In this document: positions 8,198 to 16,835 of the stretch, piece after piece
Layout: every line of letters begins with the position of its first letter
Numbering within the stretch: position 1 is the first letter of the stretch
NCBI GenBank assembly: GCA_038237475.1
Contig: JBBRYS010000002.1
Span: 513,712-577,711, forward strand
From: JAOAPY01 sp038237475
GTDB lineage: Bacteria; Acidobacteriota; Blastocatellia; Pyrinomonadales; Pyrinomonadaceae
DNA: 64,000 bases
Direction: 5' to 3'
Position numbers and translations under genes: made by a program
The notes under the pieces: generated by a model
What the model was told of the DNA's origin: nothing
Databases searched by the model: none
What the model saw: the letters and a program-made list of their open reading frames with translations, nothing else

Positions 8198-8854
8198 ATG
8201 CTCTTACTATTACAGGCCGCACAAAATGCTCCACCGGATATCGTTAGCCAGACCTGGCTAACCTGGACCGCGGGATGGGTATCCCTGGGCTTTCTGGGAC
8301 TCTTTGGAGTCTTAATTCTCTACTACGTGCTCATTGGGAAGATTGATCTCAGCGGTCTAATCAGCGAACCCGGTGGTGACGCCAGTATGTCTCGGTTCCA
8401 ATTGCTCATCTTCACCTTCGTAATTGCTGCCTGCTTGTTTCTCATCGTCGCTTCCGCCAAACCGCAGCCGGCCTTTCCGACCATCATTCCCCAGGGAATT
8501 TTGATTCTGCTGGGAATCAGCTCCAGTTCCTACCTCGTCAGCAAAGGCATTCAGGCCGGTTCCAAACAAGGACTCGGTGCCGCTGCGGGTCCTCAAGTAA
8601 CGGTCAAGGGTTCCAGCTCCAATACCACCCCCGGTGGCGCAACTATTCAATTCCAGGCCGCAGTTGTCGGTCTCACGGACGAAAGCGTGACTTGGGCAAT
8701 TGACCCGCCTGCCGGCGCAGGCTCGATTGATGCAAATGGCCTGTACACACCGCCGCCTGCAGCTGGTGCAGCTGCGCCCGCCAAGGTTGTCGTCAAGGCA
8801 ATCAGCAAGGAAGACGTTAGCGTTTCCGACACGGAAACCATTTCACTGCTTTAG
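8198..8854 (+). CDS. Three-TM membrane protein with C-terminal Ig-like domain
   Basis: A 218-residue protein with AAGGAG seven bases before ATG 8198. Membrane segments lie near 26-46, 65-85 and 98-115 and are paralogous to those of the preceding protein (GKID, SRFQLLIFTF, LLGISSSSYLVSK). Residues 132-218 form an Ig-like domain of the bacterial type: a VTVKGSSSNTTPGG opening strand, then VTWAIDPP, the GLYTPPP turn and a closing VVVKAIS strand. With three spans, that domain would face the opposite side of the membrane from the N-terminus. The function is unknown. The shared module plus a probably extracytoplasmic binding domain suggests a membrane complex with the neighbours at 7821 and 8865. 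Confidence 0.75.
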   Translation: MLLLLQAAQNAPPDIVSQTWLTWTAGWVSLGFLGLFGVLILYYVLIGKIDLSGLISEPGGDASMSRFQLLIFTFVIAACLFLIVASAKPQPAFPTIIPQGILILLGISSSSYLVSKGIQAGSKQGLGAAAGPQVTVKGSSSNTTPGGATIQFQAAVVGLTDESVTWAIDPPAGAGSIDANGLYTPPPAAGAAAPAKVVVKAISKEDVSVSDTETISLL

Positions 8855-8864
8855 GGAGCCCACC

Positions 8865-9782
8865 ATGACAAAACGCGTAGCCAAACCCACTGGGCGACGC
8901 CAACTGAACGTCGCCGCTACTGTCGCGGCTGGATTGCCTCTTGCGATCTCGCTGATCCCGGCACTGACTTCTAAAAAATCGCAGCCGCAGCCTGCGACCG
9001 TGGCCGCCGCAGCACATGCCGTCGCCCCCATCTTCAAAGCCGGATGCAAACTACCTTTTGACACGATTAAAACGAAAAGCCTGGAGATCGATGCCAAATG
9101 TACTTTGGACGGTAACGCCGCCGACAATTCAGCGAAGAGGTTGGAAAATAATGCCAAGAATAACTTCTGCGCCGATGGCACTCCAAAAGTAATTACTTAC
9201 GATGATTTTAAAACGCTGGAGGAAACTGCAGATGGCATTGATGGACTCAGGCAGGGATTGAAAGAAAGCCGCGACGGGCTGGTAGATATCTTAAAGACAG
9301 CCGCCCATCCGAAACTCGGCGAGGGCTCGCTGGTGCAGTTCGTAGCTTTTGTTTTGGACGCTCGCAATTCAAACGTGGGTAAAGGCAAAGGCGAAAATGT
9401 GAACTGCAAACTACCTGATAAGGAAGGCAATGACATTCACATCGAGTTGACCATGGACCTGGCGGATGACGACCCCTGCAACGGCGTCACTGCAGAGATG
9501 TCACCCCACTTCCGCCCCGAAACCTGGAACAGCCTGGTAGGCATGGACCTCAAGCGACCAGTGCGCATTACCGGCCCCCTCTTTTTCGACGATAGCCATC
9601 ATCCGTGTCACGACGGAGTTCGACCCAATCCGAAAAGAGTCTCAGTTTGGGAGATCCATCCCATCTACGAATTTGAAGTCTGTAAGGATAAGACTTTGAA
9701 ATTGTGCGACGCAAAAAAAACGTCGCAATGGATCCCGCTGGATGAATGGGTCAGTGAGCAAGCTGAGGAACCCGAACCTTGA
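8865..9782 (+). CDS. Unrecognised, probably membrane-anchored or exported protein
   Basis: A 305-residue protein of no family I recognise. The reading frame is open from 8700, but the start is taken at ATG 8865: it has GGAG eight bases upstream, lies just after the stop of the previous gene, and avoids a long out-of-frame overlap. The N-terminus has basic residues including an RR pair, then a hydrophobic stretch (about 13-31) and an Ala-rich run, resembling a signal or anchor. The remainder is soluble, with about ten cysteines and a conserved-looking block around residues 230-275 (VRITGPLFFDDSHHPC, then VWEIHPIYEFEVC). Many cysteines suit an oxidising extracytoplasmic compartment. Third gene of the cluster starting at 7821. 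Confidence 0.7.
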   Translation: MTKRVAKPTGRRQLNVAATVAAGLPLAISLIPALTSKKSQPQPATVAAAAHAVAPIFKAGCKLPFDTIKTKSLEIDAKCTLDGNAADNSAKRLENNAKNNFCADGTPKVITYDDFKTLEETADGIDGLRQGLKESRDGLVDILKTAAHPKLGEGSLVQFVAFVLDARNSNVGKGKGENVNCKLPDKEGNDIHIELTMDLADDDPCNGVTAEMSPHFRPETWNSLVGMDLKRPVRITGPLFFDDSHHPCHDGVRPNPKRVSVWEIHPIYEFEVCKDKTLKLCDAKKTSQWIPLDEWVSEQAEEPEP

Positions 9783-9967
9783 TCCGCAACGATTGACCTG
9801 TTGCTTTGCCCCTCCAATAGTCAGCGAGACGAACGAGCGGAACCTGAACCCGAATAAGGGAAGGTGCCTTTACTTTCCCTGGCGCGGATCGCCGATATGC
9901 TCGCCAAGGGATGTCCCGTCGTTTAGAATGCCTGCTCGATTCTGACCTGCAGTTCTTAATTTCCCGA

Positions 9968-10903
9968 ATGAATCCTTACGTTCCTTTTCTCAACTCAGCC
10001 GGTCGCTTGCGCAGTGGCTGGCGCCTCGGACTTTTCGTGTTGGCCTTTGCTGCATCAATGATGATTTTCGGGTCGCTGGTACGCGTCTTAACGGTGATTG
10101 GCATTCGCTTTCATTTCACCTTCGGCAGCTCCCTGGAGAACCTTATCTTCAGACTGGTGTTCCTGATTTCAGCTTTGCTGGCGGGCTGGATTTGTAATCG
10201 ATGGCTTGAGGGACTGCCCTGGCGCGCGCTGGGACTCGGTCTCCATCAGGGTTGGTATAAGGACCTTTTGCTGGGCTCAATAATCGGAAGCCTTTCACTC
10301 GCGCTGGCAGCGTTGGTAGCGTTCGCGGGTGGAGGATTGCGTTTCTCATTTTCCGAAACTGAATTACTGCGGTCCGTGATTCAGTCTCTAGCGACTACTC
10401 TGGTTTTATTTGTCGTGGCGGCACTGGCGGAAGAGGCATTGTTTCGAGGATACCCGCTGCAGACGTTGACCCGTGCTGCTCTCGCCTGGCTGGCGGTGGT
10501 TATTACTTCGCTGCCCTTTGCTCTGGTTCATTTGCAAAACCCCAACGTGGTAGCAGGCTTTACCTTTATTAACACCGCCTTGGCAGGCGTCTGGCTGGCA
10601 GCCTCTTATCTAAAGACGCGCAGCCTATGGTTCCCTCTCGGTGTTCACTGGGCCTGGAACTGGGCCCTCGGTTCAGTGTTTGGTTTGCCGGTGAGCGGCA
10701 TGAAACTCTCGCCGTACCCGCTGTTGCAGGCGGTCGATCATGGGCCGGCATGGCTGACTGGCGGCAGTTATGGCATAGAAGGCGGAATCGCCTGCACCGT
10801 CGCGTTGATAATTTCCTTATTGTTCATCTGGCGTACCCGGCTTTTGTCCCCAACGCCTGAATTGCTGCAGCTTACTTCGGTCGAAAATCCCGTCCAGCAT
10901 TAA
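9968..10903 (+). CDS. CPBP-family intramembrane metalloprotease-like protein
   Basis: A 311-residue polytopic membrane protein with about eight hydrophobic segments. The three CPBP (Abi/RCE1-like) motifs are all present: EEALFR (Glu155, Glu156, Arg160), FALVH (His188) and HWAWN (His228, Asn231). Eukaryotic RCE1 cleaves CAAX prenyl proteins; bacterial members process peptides or act in bacteriocin self-protection, and most have unknown substrates. The frame is open from an ATG at 9911, but the start at 9968 gives a normal N-terminus. Neither start has a strong ribosome-binding site. The gap of 185 bases before it holds one weak 6-bp hairpin and no gene. Confidence 0.85.
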   Translation: MNPYVPFLNSAGRLRSGWRLGLFVLAFAASMMIFGSLVRVLTVIGIRFHFTFGSSLENLIFRLVFLISALLAGWICNRWLEGLPWRALGLGLHQGWYKDLLLGSIIGSLSLALAALVAFAGGGLRFSFSETELLRSVIQSLATTLVLFVVAALAEEALFRGYPLQTLTRAALAWLAVVITSLPFALVHLQNPNVVAGFTFINTALAGVWLAASYLKTRSLWFPLGVHWAWNWALGSVFGLPVSGMKLSPYPLLQAVDHGPAWLTGGSYGIEGGIACTVALIISLLFIWRTRLLSPTPELLQLTSVENPVQH

Positions 10904-11024
10904 TTCGGTCATCTGTCGAAGCGCCACTCTCTCCGATAATTCGTTTAGGATACGGATTTTCGTATGCGCGGTCGCTGCTATCTAGTAATATGCGCACCTC
11001 GAATCAATAACTGGAGGGCAGGAG

Positions 11025-12176
11025 ATGCGCCGTCTATTCACGACAGTCGGGCTGCTGTTGGCACTGATGTGTGCTGCAAGCGGCCAGGACACGCCGCGCG
11101 GATCAGTTAGGACAGGTTCTTCAGAGACTGCCCGGTTACCATTCCGCGAAACTACAGCCGGCGAAGGCAAGGACTCGGCTGCTTCGGCCCACCTTGAGCT
11201 GGAACGTGGCAACCAGTTTTTTAGAAACACTAACTACTCCGAAGCCATTGATTCATACCAGCATGCTATTAGCCTGACTCCCAACTTTTTTCAAGCGCAC
11301 TACAATTTGGGTGTCGCTTACGTCGACACACGAGACTTTCGCCAGGCGACCCATGCTTTCGCGAAAGCCCTCGAACTTGCTCCTCGCTCTTCCGCTGTAC
11401 TGCGATACCTTGGGCAGCTCCATCAAAAGCTCGGCGAGTTTGAAGCTGCCGCAGGATATTATTCTCGATGGCTGCTGGTGGAACCGGAGTCGGCGATAGC
11501 CCACAGCGGTCTTGGCGCAGCCCAGGCGCGTCTCGGGAAATATTCGGAAGCTGAGTTCAGCTTTGCAAAGGCCCTGCAGATTGATCCTGCAGCTGAGGAA
11601 GCGCTGGCCGGACTATGTCTGGTTGCCACGACCACACGACAGGATGAGCCGGCCCTGCTGCGTTGCACAGCGGCTGCGCAGGCAATGCCAGACGCTGAAG
11701 TGGTTCATTACCTGCTCGGCGAGACTCTTCTGAATTTGCGTCGTTATGAGGAAGCGCTTGGTCCATTGCTGCATGCAGCGGAATTGTCGCCCCGTGATGG
11801 CATTGTCTATAACAGCATTGGCCTCGCACAGTACGGGCTGGAACGATACGACGAAGCGATCGAGAGCTTCAAGAGAGCGGCCCGGATGGAACCAACCTTC
11901 GCCGACGCCTACACCGGACTTGGATCCGTTTACCTTAAACAAAAACGGTACCGCGAGGCTAAGGATGCTTTTAATCAGGCACTCGCCCATGATCCTGCAG
12001 CTACAGTGGCCCACATGAACCTGGCGATTGCCTGCCTGAATCTGAATCAACGCGATTGCGCCCTCGAACAATACAACGTGCTGCAACAACTGGATCCTGA
12101 GCTGGCCAAATCTCTTTTGGCCCAGCTCCATAAGAATCGCGTGATCCAGGTCACACCACGACAACCCAACCAATAA
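11025..12176 (+). CDS. Secreted tetratricopeptide-repeat protein
   Basis: A 383-residue protein with an N-terminal signal peptide (hydrophobic core about 5-18, ending in CAASGQ) followed by a low-complexity linker and roughly eight to nine consecutive TPR units from about residue 48 to 370. Typical TPR positions (Gly8, Ala20, Pro32) recur every 34 residues, for example in NYSEAIDSYQHAI and YEEALGPLLHAAEL. TPR arrays are scaffolds for protein-protein contacts, so a periplasmic assembly role is plausible, but no partner is indicated. The start is supported by GGAGGGCAGGAG just upstream of ATG 11025. The next gene converges from the other strand with 45 bases between, without an obvious terminator. 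Confidence 0.88.
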   Translation: MRRLFTTVGLLLALMCAASGQDTPRGSVRTGSSETARLPFRETTAGEGKDSAASAHLELERGNQFFRNTNYSEAIDSYQHAISLTPNFFQAHYNLGVAYVDTRDFRQATHAFAKALELAPRSSAVLRYLGQLHQKLGEFEAAAGYYSRWLLVEPESAIAHSGLGAAQARLGKYSEAEFSFAKALQIDPAAEEALAGLCLVATTTRQDEPALLRCTAAAQAMPDAEVVHYLLGETLLNLRRYEEALGPLLHAAELSPRDGIVYNSIGLAQYGLERYDEAIESFKRAARMEPTFADAYTGLGSVYLKQKRYREAKDAFNQALAHDPAATVAHMNLAIACLNLNQRDCALEQYNVLQQLDPELAKSLLAQLHKNRVIQVTPRQPNQ

Positions 12177-12221
12177 CGGTCTACTGCGCGTTTCATACCA
12201 ATTTCTGCAGGAGATTCTTAA

Positions 12222-12713
12222 CTAGCGCGAAGCCCCGGATGAAGGCGCAGGCAGCGACGAGTTAACGAAATAGTTTTCCAGGACCCCGATGGTGGATCTG
12301 CTAAACTCGTAAGGTCCGGCAACTGTGATCAAAACAGACTTGTTAGGAGCGCTGCACCAGACGGCGCCCACCGCCTGATCATGGTACCCATAACTAACGT
12401 CGCCGGAAGTCCTATTTTGAAAACCGGCGGCGTCGAGCGCAGCTATTGCGCGCTGCTGGCAAGCGACTCCCTGAAACGAGCTTTCGAGACTGGAAAACCA
12501 CACATCGGGTGGTGGTGACTTTTGCGGCGTACTATCAGTTTGAGCTTTACCGGTCCCGCTCGTAACGGTAATTCCGCCAGGGCCGGCGCTGATTGATTCA
12601 GTTTTCTTAAGAAAGTTTCTTATCTCACCCGAGAAAGCGCCCAGAGCTACCAAAATGACGACCGGCCAAATTAAGGCCTTAATGTAGCCGAGCACCAGCT
12701 TTGCTACTTCCAT
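12222..12713 (-). CDS. Small membrane-anchored protein of unknown function
   Basis: A 163-residue protein that I cannot assign. One strong membrane segment (about 10-30) follows a short N-terminus. Then come a basic helix (RNFLKK), a GPGGITVTSG stretch, a Ser/Pro-rich linker, and a C-terminal domain of about 85 residues with two cysteines near CQQRAIAAL and WCSAPN. The start is well supported by AAGGAG five bases before ATG 12713. It lies 24 bases behind the stop of the citrate synthase gene on the same strand, so it is probably cotranscribed with it. No functional link to the citrate cycle is visible. Confidence 0.7.
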   Translation of the reverse strand: MEVAKLVLGYIKALIWPVVILVALGAFSGEIRNFLKKTESISAGPGGITVTSGTGKAQTDSTPQKSPPPDVWFSSLESSFQGVACQQRAIAALDAAGFQNRTSGDVSYGYHDQAVGAVWCSAPNKSVLITVAGPYEFSRSTIGVLENYFVNSSLPAPSSGASR

Positions 12714-12737
12714 GTTCGCTCCTTTTTGTCAGAGCAT

Positions 12738-13880
12738 CTATCGATTCTCGATTGGCACGTATGAAAGACCTCGCGCGCCGATGTATTCCGCTCGTGGCCG
12801 AATCAGCTTGTTGTCCGCGTATTGCTCCAGAATGTGTCCCGTCCAACCACTAATCCGGCTGACGGCAAAAATCGGCGTGAACAGATCCAGCGCTATCCCC
12901 ATCGAGTAGTAAGCCGAGGCGGAAAAGAAATCAACATTCGCGTACAGACCCTTTTCTTTCATCATGACTTCTTCGACGCGAACCGACATTTCGTACCACT
13001 TGGGGTCGCCCGCGCGCTCACCCATTTCTTTCGAAAAGCGACGCAGATGCGTAGCGCGTGGATCCTCAGTGCGATAGACCGCGTGACCGAAGCCCATAAT
13101 TTTTCGCTTTTCTGCCAGGGCTTGTTTGATGAAGCTTTCGACGTTCTCAACAGAACCGATCTCCAGCAGCATCTTCATCACGGCCGTGTTGGCCCCGCCG
13201 TGAAGTGGTCCAGAGAGTGCTGAGATCGCCCCGGTAACTCCAGCGTAAAGACTGGCAAGCGTGCCCGCGATCACACGCGCCGCAAATGTCGATGCGTTTA
13301 GTTCGTGGTCCGCATGGAGTATGAGGCACTTATCGAAAACATTAGCGTCGTGGTCAGAAGGAAGTTCGCCTTTCAACTGATAGAGAAAATTGGTTGCGAT
13401 ATTGTGATCGCGATTCGGCGCTACCGGCGCTAAACCACGCCGCAGTCGGTCGCCGGCAGCGACAAGAGCGGGAAACTGAGCGGTCAGGCGGGTCGCCGTT
13501 TTGAGCGAGTTGGCTCGCGACAAATCGCGCGCCGACCCGTCATAAAATTCGAGCGCTGAAACCGCCGTGCGCAGCACGTCGATTGGATCCGCCTTACGCG
13601 GAAAGCGGCTCATGAGGTCAAGAATCTCTGCCGGTACTTTGTAGTTCTTCGCCAGCTCGCTCTTTAACTCAGCCAACTCAGCGGCGCTGGGCAAGCGCTG
13701 ATGCCAAAGTAAGAAGACAACCTCTTCAAACGTAGACCTGGTGGCGAGGTCATGAATGTTGTAACCCTGATAAATCAGCTCGCCCTTCTCGCCGTTGACA
13801 TCTGAGATTGAGGAGCTTGCTGCTGCCACACCTCTCAGTCCGGTGCTGGTTGGGGCGGCAGCTTGCTTTGCGTTATCCAT
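12738..13880 (-). CDS. gltA: Citrate (or 2-methylcitrate) synthase
   Basis: A 380-residue citrate synthase, condensing acetyl-CoA with oxaloacetate at the entry to the tricarboxylic acid cycle in the cytoplasm. The catalytic triad can be placed at His227 (GPLHG), His266 (GFGHAVYR) and Asp317 (NVDFFS), with an additional His192 in the ADHELNAS segment. Length and sequence belong to the short type of about 370-380 residues, which also includes 2-methylcitrate synthases (PrpC); no prp genes are adjacent, so citrate synthase is the default, but the distinction is not certain. A possible AAGGA site lies 11 bases before ATG 13880. A small membrane protein gene follows closely downstream. Confidence 0.9.
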   Translation of the reverse strand: MDNAKQAAAPTSTGLRGVAAASSSISDVNGEKGELIYQGYNIHDLATRSTFEEVVFLLWHQRLPSAAELAELKSELAKNYKVPAEILDLMSRFPRKADPIDVLRTAVSALEFYDGSARDLSRANSLKTATRLTAQFPALVAAGDRLRRGLAPVAPNRDHNIATNFLYQLKGELPSDHDANVFDKCLILHADHELNASTFAARVIAGTLASLYAGVTGAISALSGPLHGGANTAVMKMLLEIGSVENVESFIKQALAEKRKIMGFGHAVYRTEDPRATHLRRFSKEMGERAGDPKWYEMSVRVEEVMMKEKGLYANVDFFSASAYYSMGIALDLFTPIFAVSRISGWTGHILEQYADNKLIRPRAEYIGARGLSYVPIENR

Positions 13881-14215
13881 GCGTTGCGAAGTCCTTTAGA
13901 ACGATTTTGTCCGAAGATAACAGAGCGCCCTAAACGTGACAAGTTAAGGACTTGAAAATTAAGTCTGGCGGATTATTGATTCTCGGCCTGGATTGTAAAC
14001 AACAGCTTGCTCCGCGAGCTTGAGATGCAGTGCCTAGCCCGGCGAAGGTTGATGTGCCCTGGCGGCGAGTCCTCAGCGAGGATGACTCGTGCACGCTGGG
14101 TCTGGAAGACGAGTCAATGGTTAAGTGGCCCAGAATACTCGCCAGTCGAAACGCGCTGACTCGTTGCTCATCGGGGATTCCGCGCGTTTCGACTGTCTGT
14201 GTTCCACTGCCATAG
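13881..14215. other. Hairpin-rich intergenic region, no convincing gene
   Basis: This 335-base gap separates the citrate synthase start from the stop of the GY-repeat protein, both on the minus strand. It holds a perfect 14-bp inverted repeat (14143-14156 with 14182-14195, 25-base loop) and four alternating copies of CGAGTC/GACTCG (14066, 14084, 14110, 14158) that can pair in more than one way. No T-tract follows, so it is not a standard terminator. A 119-codon minus-strand frame crosses it but looks random. Confidence 0.6.
14143..14195 (-). repeat. Perfect 14-bp inverted repeat (stem-loop)
   Basis: CAGTCGAAACGCGC at 14143-14156 is the exact reverse complement of 14182-14195. It lies about 20 bases past the stop of the GY-repeat gene on the minus strand. 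It could protect or end that mRNA, or be a protein-binding dyad. There is no following T-run on either strand. Confidence 0.75.
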
Positions 14216-15247
14216 TTACTGGAGCTGCGTGTCAGTCGACGTGCGAATCCTGAGCTGTTGCCCGCGCACAAGTCGCAGATCCTTCCCACGAGAACTCAAC
14301 ACGCCAGCCGTGCCTACTGAACCGCCAATGGCGGCTCCGATCGCGGCGCCCTTACCTCCACCTGCAATGGCCCCGATGATGGCGCCAATGCCTGTAGTGG
14401 CTCCAACTTTGGAAATATCATCTTTGGTAGAATCCCTGCCTCTGACTCCACCTTCCCGATCGACGTTTCCCACGCCGCTGCTGCCGGCATCCGGCAGCAC
14501 TTCGATGACTTCGGCATGAAGGTTAGTAGAACGATTGTCCGGCATCCTCAGCTGTTCGAAAGACAGTTGCAGCTGCGCTGTACCCTTCACCTTGCCGGCA
14601 CGTTCGACGTGTGTGATTCGTCCTTCAATGATGGCGCCCGCATACTCACGCGGCTCGACGACGCGCGCCTGAAAGCGATCACCTCGTTGGCTAACATCGG
14701 TCGACATCGAATTCTGTAATTCGATCAGAAAGATAGTATCGCGGGGTATGGAAAGACTGCCGCCCATTGCTGGTGTTGTATCTCGCGGATCGACGTTGGG
14801 TGTGTTACTGCCGGCAACAGGATCATTGGCTGCTGTCGAAGAGTCCGGTGCCGTGTCGACCGGCTGCCCGCTTGCAGCACCGCGGCGCTTAAATCCTGAA
14901 GGCAACGCGGAGTTGAATGACTGGCGTTCGAATCCCGACTGGTAGCCAATTTCAAATCCCTGCTGGTAGCCATCACGATAGTCTTCGATCGGTCCCCACG
15001 CATCGGCGTAAGCGCGATCTGCCCGTTTGTAATCGTCCTTGTTGGCATAGTCTCGCGCAGCTCCCGCCGCCTGGTCGCTGTAGCCTGACTGATAGCCGTC
15101 CGAATAACCGGTTCGGTAACCTCTTTCAAGAGCAGTCGAACCCTGAGTCGAGGCGTTGCTGACTCGAGCGCTGGTGGGCGCCACGGACATCAAGGCAGCC
15201 AGGGAAACAGATAACAGAAGCACAAAAACAAACTTCATCATTCTCAT
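14216..15247 (-). CDS. Secreted GY-repeat, glycine-zipper envelope protein
   Basis: A 343-residue exported protein. The frame is open further upstream, but ATG 15247 has GGAGAG seven bases before it and begins a clear signal peptide (basic MRMMK, then hydrophobic to about residue 22). Residues 40-60 carry repeated GYxxGY units (GYRTGYSDGYQSGYSD), recurring near 90-107. A Ser/Pro-rich linker follows, then a beta-rich domain from about 175 (DTIFLIELQNSMSTDV, later ARVVEP and AQLQLSFEQL). Near the C-terminus is a glycine zipper (GIGAIIGAIAGGGKGAA and following GxxxG units), which usually packs in membranes. The family is common in Acidobacteriota and uncharacterised as far as I know. Probably an outer-envelope structural or lipoprotein-like component. 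Confidence 0.8.
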   Translation of the reverse strand: MRMMKFVFVLLLSVSLAALMSVAPTSARVSNASTQGSTALERGYRTGYSDGYQSGYSDQAAGAARDYANKDDYKRADRAYADAWGPIEDYRDGYQQGFEIGYQSGFERQSFNSALPSGFKRRGAASGQPVDTAPDSSTAANDPVAGSNTPNVDPRDTTPAMGGSLSIPRDTIFLIELQNSMSTDVSQRGDRFQARVVEPREYAGAIIEGRITHVERAGKVKGTAQLQLSFEQLRMPDNRSTNLHAEVIEVLPDAGSSGVGNVDREGGVRGRDSTKDDISKVGATTGIGAIIGAIAGGGKGAAIGAAIGGSVGTAGVLSSRGKDLRLVRGQQLRIRTSTDTQLQ

Positions 15248-15572
15248 AATTTTTCTCTCCGGAATTGAGCAATCACGGTCTGACCGTGGCGTCCGGGGAC
15301 CAACCTTGTGCGCGTGGATGCTACCACAATTAATCTGGCCAGGCACAAATTTTGTATCCTTGACTGGTCCCATCGTGCGCCCTAGACTCGCTGCGTATGT
15401 TTTGAGATGCGGCGGACCTGTTCGAGGCATTGAAGCACTTGCGTTACGCCGTATGCGATGCGAGCAAAATCTTTCATTGCCATTCAGCAGGCGACGCTTT
15501 GCGGGAGAGCTTAACTGGACAGAACGGTAAGCGTTCGCAGCCTCAGATGCTAAATTTGGTCGTGTGGTTGGT
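15248..15572. other. Divergent intergenic region between envelope gene and cysteine desulfurase
   Basis: This 325-base stretch lies between two divergent genes and must hold promoters for both. The only reasonable match seen is TTGACT-17-TAGACT on the plus strand (15360-15388). No RNA gene, small ORF with a ribosome-binding site, or conserved repeat is evident. Confidence 0.5.
15360..15388 (+). promoter_or_regulatory. Candidate promoter for the cysteine desulfurase gene
   Basis: TTGACT (15360-15365), a 17-base spacer and TAGACT (15383-15388) match a housekeeping promoter moderately well. The implied leader of about 180 bases is long, so a closer unrecognised promoter is possible. Confidence 0.3.
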
Positions 15573-16796
15573 ATGAAAAGTCAGGACACAATATTTTCTT
15601 CGCGCAGAATCTATCTGGACCATAGTGCAACGACGCCGGTGGACCCGCGTGTCGTTCAGGCCATGATGCCATACCTGACTGATAAGTTTGGCAATGCTTC
15701 GAGCGTGCATTCCTATGGTCAGGAAGCACGCGCAGCAATTGACCGATCCCGCCGCAGCCTCGCTGCCCTGCTGGGAGCTCGCGCCAACGAAATTGTTTTT
15801 GTTTCGGGAGGAACTGAAGCCAATAATCTGGCAATTCGTGGCCTCTGCGAAGCAGCTGCGGCTCATGGCAAGCACATTATTACTTCCGAGATCGAGCACC
15901 CATCAGTACGCGGAGTTTGCGACGCCCTGGAAAAGAAGGGTTGGGAAGTCACTCGTTTACCCGTCTACGAAAACGGAATTGTCAGAGTAAAGGATCTGCG
16001 GGCAGCCCTCAGGCCGGACACGGTCCTCGTCAGTGTGATGTTTGCCAACAATGAGATCGGCACTATTCAACCGATCGCGGAAATCGGACAAGTAGTTCGC
16101 GAAGCACGTGCCGCTGGTAATCGCCATCTGTGGTTTCACACCGACGCCGTGCAGGCCGCCGGTCGACTCCACATTGATGTCGATTCGCTGCACTGCGATT
16201 TACTATCGTTGTCGGCTCATAAGCTCTTTGCACCACAGGGAGTAGGGGCGCTTTACGTACGACGCACTGTCAGGCTCATCGGCCAGAATGTGGGGGGCCA
16301 TCAGGAGCGCGAGCGCCGCGCCGGAACCGAGTCCGTCCCTAACATAGTTGCTTTTGGCGCCGCCGCGGACATCGCTCGCAGCGAGTTGCATGAACATGTC
16401 TCGCAGGTACAAAAGCTGCGCGACAAGTTCGAAGCCGCAGTGAGGTCGCGCATCGAAGACATCGTCTTCAATGGAGATCACAGTGAGCGCCTGCCTCACC
16501 TTTCCAACATCTCTTTTCGTTTTATCGAAGGCGAGGGTTTGCTGATCAATTTGGACTTGCAGGGTGTCGCTGTCTCGACCGGCTCAGCCTGTTCATCGGG
16601 AACGCTGGAGCCCTCACCTGTGATCCGTGCACTCGGTCGCGACGATGAACTGGCTCGCGGCTCGATCCGGTTCAGCTTTGGCAGGAATAATACGGAGGCG
16701 GAAGTCGACTACGTTCTGGATGTGCTGGAAGGAGCCGTAACCAATCTTCGCCGGCTCTCACCGTTAACGCGCAAAGCGATATTGGAAGCCGTCTGA
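15573..16796 (+). CDS. Cysteine desulfurase (NifS/IscS family)
   Basis: A 407-residue class V aminotransferase-fold enzyme that removes sulfur from cysteine for Fe-S cluster and thio-cofactor synthesis. Visible features are YLDHSATTP at 14-22, SGGTEANN at 78-85, the His109 that stacks on PLP (EIEHPS), the PLP lysine Lys217 in LSAHK, and the persulfide-carrying Cys340 in STGSACSSGT. The residues around Cys340 and the overall length fit the IscS/NifS class rather than SufS. ATG 15573 is chosen; GTG 15564 three codons upstream is in frame. Neither has a clear ribosome-binding site. No iscU, iscA or tRNA thiolase gene is adjacent, so the dedicated acceptor is unknown. Confidence 0.92.
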   Translation: MKSQDTIFSSRRIYLDHSATTPVDPRVVQAMMPYLTDKFGNASSVHSYGQEARAAIDRSRRSLAALLGARANEIVFVSGGTEANNLAIRGLCEAAAAHGKHIITSEIEHPSVRGVCDALEKKGWEVTRLPVYENGIVRVKDLRAALRPDTVLVSVMFANNEIGTIQPIAEIGQVVREARAAGNRHLWFHTDAVQAAGRLHIDVDSLHCDLLSLSAHKLFAPQGVGALYVRRTVRLIGQNVGGHQERERRAGTESVPNIVAFGAAADIARSELHEHVSQVQKLRDKFEAAVRSRIEDIVFNGDHSERLPHLSNISFRFIEGEGLLINLDLQGVAVSTGSACSSGTLEPSPVIRALGRDDELARGSIRFSFGRNNTEAEVDYVLDVLEGAVTNLRRLSPLTRKAILEAV

Positions 16797-16835
16797 CAAA
16801 AACCAAGCTGATCGCTTCCGGAAGTCAGCAGAAGC

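Noticed and set aside
13930..14289. 119-codon minus-strand frame in the hairpin-rich gap
   Set aside because: Low-complexity composition, overlaps the real GY-repeat gene and crosses two inverted repeats.
14920..14945. tRNA-like GTTCGAATCC string
   Set aside because: It lies inside a coding region and no cloverleaf or acceptor stem forms around it.
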